From NCBI GenBank assembly GCA_012744375.1, contig JAAYCD010000038.1, positions 1 to 37,000 of the forward strand: a DNA stretch of 37,000 bases. Reading direction: 5' to 3'. Origin of the DNA: Erysipelotrichaceae bacterium (GTDB lineage: Bacteria > Bacillota_I > Bacilli_A > RFN20 > CAG-826). The notes beneath the pieces were generated by a model. It saw nothing but the letters and a program-made list of their open reading frames with translations. It ran no database searches and was not told the origin of the DNA. Positions 22,995-30,899 of the stretch are shown one piece after another. Position 1 is the first letter of the stretch; each line of letters begins with the position of its first letter. A program made the position numbers and the translations under genes.

Positions 22995-23758
22995 AAACTA
23001 AACACTTGCTCGTAAAATTAGCGAAAAAATTTCCAAAACGTTATGCCACTATCTATAAAGATAGGGTTGGCTTAATGGCGGGGAAACTTCCTAAGGAAGT
23101 ACATTCAATTCTTTTATGTTTAGATTTTGATTGGCAAGTGTTTTCTTTGATAAAAAATGAGCGTCCGGATATAATTATCACTCATCATCCATTCATTTAT
23201 GGTCCTAAAAGCAAAGTGTTTAAGGACGACCCTTCTAAGGAAGCATTGTTCAAAGAAGTGGAAGCTAAGGGCTTAACCATCTATACTTTCCACACCAATT
23301 TTGATGCAGGAAGAGGCGGGATGAATGATACATTATCAGAAACCTTATCTTTAGATAATGTCTACATTCCTAAAGGTGACGCAATTATGCGTATCGGCGA
23401 ACTTAAGGAAAAGATGCCAATTAAAGAGTTTGCTAATTACGCAAAAGAAAAACTTCAAGCTGATTATGGACTATTGTTACCTTATGGAAATTTAGAAATT
23501 AAGAAAGTCGGAATCATCGCCGGAGGTGGATCGCGTTATTGGCCAATCGCTAAAGCGGAAGGGTGCGACATATATATCTCAGGTGATGCGCCTCATCACG
23601 TGAGAAGGGATATTGTAAACGCTAACTTCAATTATTTGGACTTACCGCATGAAATTGAAAACATTTTCTTAACCCAAATGCGCAAAATATTGTTGGAAAT
23701 CGATGATAAATTAGAAATTACGATTATCGACCATGAGAAAATGCCAGAACTAATTTAA
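22970..23758 (+). CDS. Nif3-like dinuclear metal center protein
   Basis: ITHHPFIYGP, YTFHTNFDAGRGGMND, SGDAPHH motifs; overlaps trmK (ATG at 22991 also possible). Confidence 0.9.
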   Translation: MSFKEKCMKTKHLLVKLAKKFPKRYATIYKDRVGLMAGKLPKEVHSILLCLDFDWQVFSLIKNERPDIIITHHPFIYGPKSKVFKDDPSKEALFKEVEAKGLTIYTFHTNFDAGRGGMNDTLSETLSLDNVYIPKGDAIMRIGELKEKMPIKEFANYAKEKLQADYGLLLPYGNLEIKKVGIIAGGGSRYWPIAKAEGCDIYISGDAPHHVRRDIVNANFNYLDLPHEIENIFLTQMRKILLEIDDKLEITIIDHEKMPELI

Positions 23759-23816
23759 GTAAAATATCAGTATTAAAATAGTAGTAATATACATTTATGT
23801 ATAAGGAGAACACATT

Positions 23817-24290
23817 ATGAAAGCAATTATCGAAGTTGAAAAATTTGGAATTATCGAAATAGTCTTAGATAAAGACAGTGCTCCTGTCACGGTTGATAAT
23901 TTTGTGACGTTAGCCAATAAAGGTTTTTACAATGGCTTAACATTCCATCGCATTATCAAAGGATTCATGATTCAAGGTGGCTGTCCTAAAGGTAATGGCA
24001 CAGGTGGTCCGGGCTATACCATTAAAGGCGAATTCAAAGCTAATGGAATCAGCAATCCAATAAAACATATTAGAGGGACAATTTCAATGGCGCGCTCAAT
24101 GGATTATAACTCCGCTGGTAGTCAATTTTTTATCATGCATAATGATGCTAACTATTTAGATGGCCAATACGCTGCTTTTGGAAAAGTGGTCGAAGGCATC
24201 GAAGTAGTTGACGCCATTGCTGAAGTTAAAACTGGTTTTGATGATAAACCGTTTGAAACTGTGACTATTAAATCAATCAGGGTCGAATAA
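23817..24290 (+). CDS. Cyclophilin-type peptidyl-prolyl cis-trans isomerase
   Basis: [38 protein letters not shown] Shine-Dalgarno. Confidence 0.95.
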   Translation: MKAIIEVEKFGIIEIVLDKDSAPVTVDNFVTLANKGFYNGLTFHRIIKGFMIQGGCPKGNGTGGPGYTIKGEFKANGISNPIKHIRGTISMARSMDYNSAGSQFFIMHNDANYLDGQYAAFGKVVEGIEVVDAIAEVKTGFDDKPFETVTIKSIRVE

Positions 24291-24291
24291 T

Positions 24292-25176
24292 ATGGGAAAA
24301 GATTTATTGATTGGCTCACACGTAGCCATGAATGGTCCTGAATATTATTTAGGCAGCGTTAAAGAAGCCATTTCTTATCAAGCTAATGCTTTAATGTTTT
24401 ATACTGGCGCACCACAAAATTCTTTTCGCAAACCTTTAGCGGAATTACGTATTCCCGAAGGAAGAGCTTTACTTAAGGAAAGTAACATCGACGAAAATAA
24501 TATTTTCGTTCATGCACCCTATATCATTAATGCTGCAAATGCCGGTAAACCAGAATTATTGAAACTTTCGATCAATACAATTGTCGGAGAACTGCAAAGA
24601 ACGGCTGGATTTGGCGTCAAGACGCTTATTTTACATCCGGGCAACCATTTGGATGCCGAAGAAGATTTCGCCCTTCAAACACTAGCTAAATCACTCGATA
24701 CTATCTTTGAAACTGATGGTACTCAAGTAAAAATCGCCTTAGAAACAATGGCGGGCAAAGGTAGTGAAATTGGCAAGACTTTCGAAAGTATTCGCCGTAT
24801 TATTGATTTATGCAAATATCCCGAACGTTTAGGTGTTTGCTTAGACACATGCCATTTACATGATGGAGGCTATGATGTCGATAATATTGACGCTCTCCTA
24901 CAAGATTTTGATCATATCATTGGTTTAGATCGTTTGCTGGTCATTCATCTTAACGACTCAAAAAATCCTCGCGGCGCGCATAAAGACCGTCACGATAACC
25001 TCGGTTATGGTCATATCGGTTTTGCTACTCTATGTAAAATTGCCAATCATCCATTATTAAAAAAGATTCCTAAGATATTGGAAACACCTTATTTTAATGA
25101 AAAAGCCCCTTACGCGATTGAAATACAAATGCTCAGGGACGAGAAATTTATTGATGGGTGGAGAGAAAAGCTCTAA
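24292..25176 (+). CDS. nfo: Deoxyribonuclease IV (AP endonuclease)
   Basis: IGSHV, LETMAGKGSEIG, CLDTCHLHDGGYD, HLNDSKNPRGAHKDRHDNLGYGHIG. Confidence 0.96.
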   Translation: MGKDLLIGSHVAMNGPEYYLGSVKEAISYQANALMFYTGAPQNSFRKPLAELRIPEGRALLKESNIDENNIFVHAPYIINAANAGKPELLKLSINTIVGELQRTAGFGVKTLILHPGNHLDAEEDFALQTLAKSLDTIFETDGTQVKIALETMAGKGSEIGKTFESIRRIIDLCKYPERLGVCLDTCHLHDGGYDVDNIDALLQDFDHIIGLDRLLVIHLNDSKNPRGAHKDRHDNLGYGHIGFATLCKIANHPLLKKIPKILETPYFNEKAPYAIEIQMLRDEKFIDGWREKL

Positions 25177-26222
25177 AGCATACTCTTAATTTCATTAATC
25201 ATCGTGTCATAAGCTTCGTCTTCTGACATTTTTTTTATTAATTTACCTTTTTTAAAGATGATGTATTGCCCTTTACCGCCGGCAATACCTATGTCTGCGC
25301 TTTTAGCTTCACCTGGACCATTAACAACGCATCCCATGACCGCGACAGAAAGAGGAATACTGTTTTCTTCTAGATATGTGAAGATTTTTTCTCCTAATGG
25401 TCGGACGTCAACTTGCGTTCTACCACATGTTGGACAAGAGATTAGTGTAGGGTAATTTGCATAAAGTTCACAATCGTGCAATAAGCGTTTTGCTGCTAAT
25501 ACTTCGTCTCGCGCATCTCCGGTAATAGAGATGCGAATTGTGTCGCCAATTCCTTCTAATAATAGCGGAGATAGCCCCGCCACACTTCTTACTAAAGAAA
25601 TATCCTTTGGACCGGCTTCGGTAATACCAATATGTAATGGGTAAGGAAAAATTTCACTGGCTAAACGATAGGCGGCAATTGTTTCTTTAATATTGCTGGC
25701 CTTGATAGAAACGACGATGTCACGAAAATCATATTTTTCCAAAATATCGATTTGTTTTTTGGCTGATAAGACAAGCTTTTCAGCTAAAGAAATTGGCAAA
25801 GCGTCAACATCACTATTAAGAGAACCCGAATTCGCACCGACACGGATGACAACCCCATGTTTTTTCGCAGACAAAACAACTTCCTTAATCATGTTTTCAT
25901 CTTTGATATTGCCAGGATTTAATCTAACTTTTTGCACGCCATTTTCAATGGCGAGTAAGGCTAAACGCGCATCAAAATGAATATCCGCAACTAAAGGAAT
26001 GCTAATCTTACTAACGATAGTCTTGATAGCTAAAGCGTCTGCTTCGTCTAATACAGCCACGCGCATTAAGTCCGCACCCAACTTCGCGCATTCGTTTATT
26101 TCTTCAACCACTAAGTCGATGTCTGAAGTTTTATGTTTGCACATCGATTGGATTAATACTTTATTTTGTCCACCGATGAGTATGGTGCCAATTTTTGTTT
26201 GTCTAGTTTTTTCACGTTTCAT
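25173..26222 (-). CDS. ispG: 4-hydroxy-3-methylbut-2-en-1-yl diphosphate synthase
   Basis: GcpE signatures VRLNPGNI, ISCPTCGRT, VMGCVVNGPGEAK; start at MKREKTRQTKIGTI preferred over 26270. Confidence 0.93.
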   Translation of the reverse strand: MKREKTRQTKIGTILIGGQNKVLIQSMCKHKTSDIDLVVEEINECAKLGADLMRVAVLDEADALAIKTIVSKISIPLVADIHFDARLALLAIENGVQKVRLNPGNIKDENMIKEVVLSAKKHGVVIRVGANSGSLNSDVDALPISLAEKLVLSAKKQIDILEKYDFRDIVVSIKASNIKETIAAYRLASEIFPYPLHIGITEAGPKDISLVRSVAGLSPLLLEGIGDTIRISITGDARDEVLAAKRLLHDCELYANYPTLISCPTCGRTQVDVRPLGEKIFTYLEENSIPLSVAVMGCVVNGPGEAKSADIGIAGGKGQYIIFKKGKLIKKMSEDEAYDTMINEIKSML

Positions 26223-26228
26223 AGCCTT

Positions 26229-26234
26229 AGTATA
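26229..26234 (-). promoter_or_regulatory. Candidate -10 (TATACT), leaderless promoter of ispG
   Basis: Minus strand TATACT-AAGGCT-ATG: 6 nt to ATG at 26222. Confidence 0.35.
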
Positions 26235-26323
26235 AACCATCATCGCGTGATTTAAAAAATATATTTGCATTAAATTTTACCTGTGGTAAGATATGAAAGC
26301 GACTTCGAAGGGAGAAAATCAAA

Positions 26324-26491
26324 ATGGCAAGCAAAGATGATAGAATCTCATTTTCACTTAAATGCACTGTATGCGGCGAAGAAAACTATCTAACTGAAAA
26401 AAATAAAAAGAAACATCCAGATCGTTTAGAGCTTAATAAATATTGTAACGTCTGTAAAAAAGTCACTCCGCATCGTGAGAAAAAGAAATAA
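26324..26491 (+). CDS. rpmG: 50S ribosomal protein L33 (CxxC zinc-ribbon form)
   Basis: 55-aa ORF below the track cutoff: [60 protein letters not shown] Shine-Dalgarno. Confidence 0.93.
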   Translation: MASKDDRISFSLKCTVCGEENYLTEKNKKKHPDRLELNKYCNVCKKVTPHREKKK

Positions 26492-26512
26492 TAGGCTTAG
26501 CCTATTTTTTTT
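26490..26512 (+). terminator. Intrinsic terminator after rpmG
   Basis: AATAGGC-TTA-GCCTATT followed by a T-tract. Confidence 0.85.
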
Positions 26513-26518
26513 CGTAAA

Positions 26519-27151
26519 ATGATCAAAGTAGTACCTTTTATTTACGAAGACTTAGACGATTTATACGCGAATACATATGTATTAATCGATAACCAAAACA
26601 ATTGTGTGGTTGTTGATCCGGCTAAAGATTATCTCGGTCTAGTAAATTACATTGAAAAACAGCAATTAAGCCTAAAAGCTATACTTCTTACTCATGGACA
26701 TGTTGATCACATCCGTGGTGTGGATGTTTTGGTCGAACATTTCTTAGCCCCAGTGTACATCGGTTTTTTTGAAGTTGATAAATTAAGCGATCCTTACTTA
26801 AATTGTTCAGCATTACTCGCCAAACCTTTTAAATCAAAGGCAAAACCTATCACCGTCGCGGAAAATGATGTCATTTCGTTATTAAACGAACCAATTATTG
26901 TCATTGATACCCCGTATCACACATCAGGTTCGGTATGCTTTTATTTGAAAGAAAGCCAAATACTATTAACTGGTGATTTCCTATTGGAGCATACGGTAGG
27001 AAGAGCAGATTTACCGAGTGCCCAACCAAAAAAGTTAAAATCATCAATGGCCAAAATAATGGCCTTACCATCAGCTACAAGAATTTATCCAGGTCATGGA
27101 AAGAGCTCGACACTCCTAGAAGAACAGAAACTAAATCCATTTGTTAAATAA
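26519..27151 (+). CDS. MBL-fold metallo-hydrolase (glyoxalase II-like)
   Basis: LTHGHVDHIRG, LLTGDFLLEHTVGRADLP, YPGHGKSST. Confidence 0.9.
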   Translation: MIKVVPFIYEDLDDLYANTYVLIDNQNNCVVVDPAKDYLGLVNYIEKQQLSLKAILLTHGHVDHIRGVDVLVEHFLAPVYIGFFEVDKLSDPYLNCSALLAKPFKSKAKPITVAENDVISLLNEPIIVIDTPYHTSGSVCFYLKESQILLTGDFLLEHTVGRADLPSAQPKKLKSSMAKIMALPSATRIYPGHGKSSTLLEEQKLNPFVK

Positions 27152-27202
27152 TGAATATTTGATATAATATTCACTGGTATTATTGAAAGGAAAATTAAAA
27201 TT

Positions 27203-27760
27203 ATGGTCAATGTTACAGAATTAAGACCAGGAAACTATTTCGTTGATGAAGGCAACTTATTTCAAGTTTTAGATATTTTGCTAAATAAAACAGCAATGAG
27301 AAAAATGGTTGCAAAGGTCAAAGTCAAAAATGTGCGTACTGGCACAATTATGGAAATTTCCCGCAACTCAGGTTATATGGTCGATACCATTCGTCTTGAT
27401 AAAAGACAAATGCAATATCTTTACGATAGTGGTGATTTTTTGGTTTTCATGGATCAAGACACTTACGAGCAAATCGAAGTATCTGTTTCTCGTTTGGAAT
27501 GGGAAAAACAATTTCTAAAAGGTAATGAGATGGTGGAAATTACTTCTTATGACGGCGAAATCCTTGGCGTTAATTTACCTGCTAAAGTCGCATTAAAAAT
27601 TACTCAATGCGATCCAGGTGTTAGAGGTGATACAGTCAACAAACCAACTAAACCAGCAACTCTTGAAACTGGCTTGGTTGTTAAAGTTCCACTTTTTATT
27701 GAAGAAGGCGAAGAAGTCCTCGTTCGCACTGATACAGGCGAATATGATGGCAGAGCCTAA
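27203..27760 (+). CDS. efp: Elongation factor P
   Basis: LRPGNYF...; TVNKPTKPATLETGLVVKVPLFIEEGEEVLVRTDTGEY. Confidence 0.96.
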   Translation: MVNVTELRPGNYFVDEGNLFQVLDILLNKTAMRKMVAKVKVKNVRTGTIMEISRNSGYMVDTIRLDKRQMQYLYDSGDFLVFMDQDTYEQIEVSVSRLEWEKQFLKGNEMVEITSYDGEILGVNLPAKVALKITQCDPGVRGDTVNKPTKPATLETGLVVKVPLFIEEGEEVLVRTDTGEYDGRA

Positions 27761-27772
27761 TAGGTAGACATT

Positions 27773-27994
27773 ATGCAAATCGAAATTTGGCAATTAATAC
27801 TTTATATCGTTCTCGCCCTTATCGCAGGTGGTGCAGCAGGCTTCTTTATCACCAGATATTTATTCCAAAAACAAATTAGAGAAAACCCACCAATCAATGA
27901 AAAAATGATTCGTGCAATGTTCAAAAGCATGGGGCGTACCGCTAGCGAAAAACAAATTCGTGAAGTGATGCGTAGCATGAAAGAAAATCGCTAA
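27773..27994 (+). CDS. yneF: YneF/UPF0154 family small membrane protein
   Basis: N-terminal TM then NPPINEKMIRAMFKSMGRTASEKQIREVMRSM. Confidence 0.85.
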   Translation: MQIEIWQLILYIVLALIAGGAAGFFITRYLFQKQIRENPPINEKMIRAMFKSMGRTASEKQIREVMRSMKENR

Positions 27995-28010
27995 TCATCA
28001 ACAAAAAAAT

Positions 28011-28038
28011 AAAGCGCTCTTAATTGAGCGCTTTTTAA
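28011..28038. terminator. Bidirectional intrinsic terminator between convergent yneF and plsY
   Basis: AAAGCGCTC-TTAATT-GAGCGCTTT with T-tracts on both sides. Confidence 0.88.
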
Positions 28039-28072
28039 TTATATTTAGTCTTAATACGTAGTATTACTTTTA

Positions 28073-28855
28073 CTAATTTTCAACTTTTTCTTTACTCTTA
28101 ATCCATTTAACTTTCTTTTCGTTTCCTGCTCTTAAACGATTGATATTTTCGTGATGTCTAATTATCATGACCGTGGCTTGAATGGTGATTACAATGGCGA
28201 AAACATAGTTAAAATAAAACAGCGGACCATATTGGAAAATAACCATTAGTTCTAAAGGGATAACGTGGAAAGTAATAAGTGACGAATATACCCAAGTGCA
28301 AACAAATAGCACAATACCAGTGACAATAGAAGAAAGCGAAACGTACTTGGATTTAAAGAGTGTCCCAAAAAATGCAATCGCTCCAAAAATGGTCATAAAC
28401 CAAGTGGTGGTGAGAATCAAACCCGATAAGTTTGAGACAGCTTTTCCGCCTCTAAAACCAGTAAATAATGGGAAAATTCCACCAAGCAACGAACCAATTG
28501 GCGCTACCCAATAAATTGGCCACTGAATCAAATAATTGCCTACTTCCCCATTATACATTTGTAACGCATTTGGAAGTAATGGCATTCCGTTATTAAATGG
28601 CACAAAAGTTAGAATGGCCCAACAAATATATAACGGAGAGACAGTCTTAAATACATCGAAGAAAAAAACAATAAAGAAGTACTTTTTACCCCAGATTCGA
28701 CCGCAATTTGTGGCACCACAATTGTGTGATCCGTAGTCACGTGGATCTTGCTTGAAGATGAGCTTCCCTAATGGAATAGAGATGTTTGCGCTGCCAATAA
28801 GATAACCAAAGATTAGTGATAGTACTGCGACTAATATATTAAGTAATATATTCAT
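28073..28855 (-). CDS. plsY: Glycerol-3-phosphate acyltransferase PlsY
   Basis: GYLIGSANISIPLGK, DYGSHNCGATNCGRIWGKK, GFRGGKAVSN. Confidence 0.92.
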   Translation of the reverse strand: MNILLNILVAVLSLIFGYLIGSANISIPLGKLIFKQDPRDYGSHNCGATNCGRIWGKKYFFIVFFFDVFKTVSPLYICWAILTFVPFNNGMPLLPNALQMYNGEVGNYLIQWPIYWVAPIGSLLGGIFPLFTGFRGGKAVSNLSGLILTTTWFMTIFGAIAFFGTLFKSKYVSLSSIVTGIVLFVCTWVYSSLITFHVIPLELMVIFQYGPLFYFNYVFAIVITIQATVMIIRHHENINRLRAGNEKKVKWIKSKEKVEN

Positions 28856-28904
28856 TTTTTAGTCCCTCAATTCGCTCTTTTTATTTTACTTAAATGCTTT
28901 TTAT

Positions 28905-28939
28905 TTGCAACTTAATTTGTATATAATTAAGTCTTGCAA
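28905..28939 (+). promoter_or_regulatory. Inverted repeat spanning the putative parE -10
   Basis: TTGCAA-CTTAATT-TGTATAT-AATTAAG-tc-TTGCAA, containing TATAAT (28922-28927). Confidence 0.55.
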
Positions 28940-28952
28940 AGGGAGGTATACC

Positions 28953-30896
28953 GTGTCAGATAATAGAAAACCAACATATACAGCAGATGACATTCATGTC
29001 ATGAAAGGTTTAGAGGGTGTAAGAAAAAGACCCGCCATGTACATTGGTTCCACGAATAGTCAGGGACTTCATCACTTGGTATGGGAAGTAGTTGACAATT
29101 CCGTTGATGAAGCCTTATCCGGTTATGGAAAAAAGATTGTGGTTACCATGCATAAAGATGGTTCGATTTCCGTTCTTGACGAAGGTCGTGGTATTCCAGT
29201 TGGCATCAACAAAGACACTGGTAAACCTGCTGTTGAAATTGTTTTTACCGAACTGCATTCCGGTGGTAAATTCAATAATGCAGTATATAAAAGCGCTGCT
29301 GGTTTACATGGTGTTGGCGCCTCAGTTACTAATGCATTAAGTGAATGGTTAGATATTAATGTCTACCTTGACGGAAACATCTATCACTTGCGCTTTGAAG
29401 GAGGCGGAAAGCTTGTTGTTCCGTTAGAAATTATTGGGCAAACAAAAAGACATGGTACTTTTGTAAGATTTAAACCTGACAAGAGCATTTTTACTACCGT
29501 CGAATTTAAATGGGATACTATTGCGAGCCACCTTCAAGAAAGTGCTTTCTTAATGAAGGGTGTGGAATTTGTTCTTTCTGATGAAAATACTGGCCAAAAC
29601 GTTAACTATTTATACGAAAACGGCTTGGTTGAATATATTAATAACGTCAATATCAATAAAACGCCAATGTGTGAAGTACTTGATTTTTCAGATACTGACC
29701 CCGAAACGAATATCGATATTGAAGTTGCTTTTCAATACTGCAATCAAGATTACAATGAAACCATTTATTCTTACGTAAACAACGTGAGAACAAGAGATGG
29801 CGGCACCCATGAAACCGGTTTTCGTTTGGGTATTACTAAGGCTGTTAATGACTTTGCGGAAAATTACAAACTCGGCAAAGGCAAGAAACTTGAAGGAAGC
29901 GATATTAGAGAAGGCTTAACTGCCGTAATTTCCCTAAAAATTCCTGAAAATTTCCTAGAATTTGAAGGTCAAACTAAAGGTAAACTCGGTACTCCACAAG
30001 CGACTGCGGCCGTTTCAAATTTCATTTATAATAAGTTAACTTATTATCTAACTGAAAATAAAGAATTTGCCATCACATTAATTAATAAGTGCTTTGCTTC
30101 TCAAGCCGCGCGTATTGCTGCAAGAAAAGCCAAGGAAGAAGCGCGAACAAACAAAAAAACAAAACAAAATCTCATTTTGAGCGATAAATTAACACCTGCG
30201 CAAAGTAAAGATTATAAAAGCAATGAGCTATTTATCGTTGAAGGTGATTCTGCGGGTGGTACTGCTAAAAAAGGTAGAGATCGCTTGCATCAAGCAATAT
30301 TACCACTTCGTGGTAAACCATTAAATACCGACTCGATTTCGATTGAAAAATTAGTCCATAATGAAGAAATCGCAACAATTATCAATACTATTGGTACTGG
30401 GTTTGGCCAAAGTTTTGATTTAGAAGATTTAAAATATGGAAAAATTATCATCATGACTGACGCGGATACTGATGGCGCGCACATTCAAACCTTGTTATTA
30501 ACTTTCTTTTATCACTATATGCGCCAACTAATCGTTAACGGTCATATTTATCTAGCCGTTCCACCTTTATATCGCGTATATAAAGATGACGGAAAACGTG
30601 TTGTTCATGAATATGCTTGGGACGACGAAGGTTTAGAAGCCGCCAAGAAAAAAATTGGCTCAGGCTATAAGATTAGTCGCTATAAAGGTCTCGGTGAAAT
30701 GGACGCTATCCAACTAAAGGAAACGACCATGGACCCAAAAACAAGAATGCTCATCAAAGTGGATATTGAAGATCCTTTCCTTGTGGAAAAACGCGTCAAT
30801 ATTTTAATGGGCAAAGATACTAGCGTTAGAAGAGCTTGGGTTGAAGAAAATGTTGACTTTAGCAAAATCGATACATTTATCAAGGAGGTAAAATAG
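28953..30896 (+). CDS. parE: DNA topoisomerase IV subunit B
   Basis: GHKL ATPase and Toprim EGDSAGG, DADTDGAHI; GTG start at 28953 after GGGAGGT. Confidence 0.9.
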   Translation: MSDNRKPTYTADDIHVMKGLEGVRKRPAMYIGSTNSQGLHHLVWEVVDNSVDEALSGYGKKIVVTMHKDGSISVLDEGRGIPVGINKDTGKPAVEIVFTELHSGGKFNNAVYKSAAGLHGVGASVTNALSEWLDINVYLDGNIYHLRFEGGGKLVVPLEIIGQTKRHGTFVRFKPDKSIFTTVEFKWDTIASHLQESAFLMKGVEFVLSDENTGQNVNYLYENGLVEYINNVNINKTPMCEVLDFSDTDPETNIDIEVAFQYCNQDYNETIYSYVNNVRTRDGGTHETGFRLGITKAVNDFAENYKLGKGKKLEGSDIREGLTAVISLKIPENFLEFEGQTKGKLGTPQATAAVSNFIYNKLTYYLTENKEFAITLINKCFASQAARIAARKAKEEARTNKKTKQNLILSDKLTPAQSKDYKSNELFIVEGDSAGGTAKKGRDRLHQAILPLRGKPLNTDSISIEKLVHNEEIATIINTIGTGFGQSFDLEDLKYGKIIIMTDADTDGAHIQTLLLTFFYHYMRQLIVNGHIYLAVPPLYRVYKDDGKRVVHEYAWDDEGLEAAKKKIGSGYKISRYKGLGEMDAIQLKETTMDPKTRMLIKVDIEDPFLVEKRVNILMGKDTSVRRAWVEENVDFSKIDTFIKEVK

Positions 30897-30899
30897 TAT

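Noticed and set aside
28905-28952. Longer parE starting at 28905
   Set aside because: It would start inside the promoter inverted repeat; GTG at 28953 has a GGGAGGT Shine-Dalgarno and matches the usual ParE N-terminus
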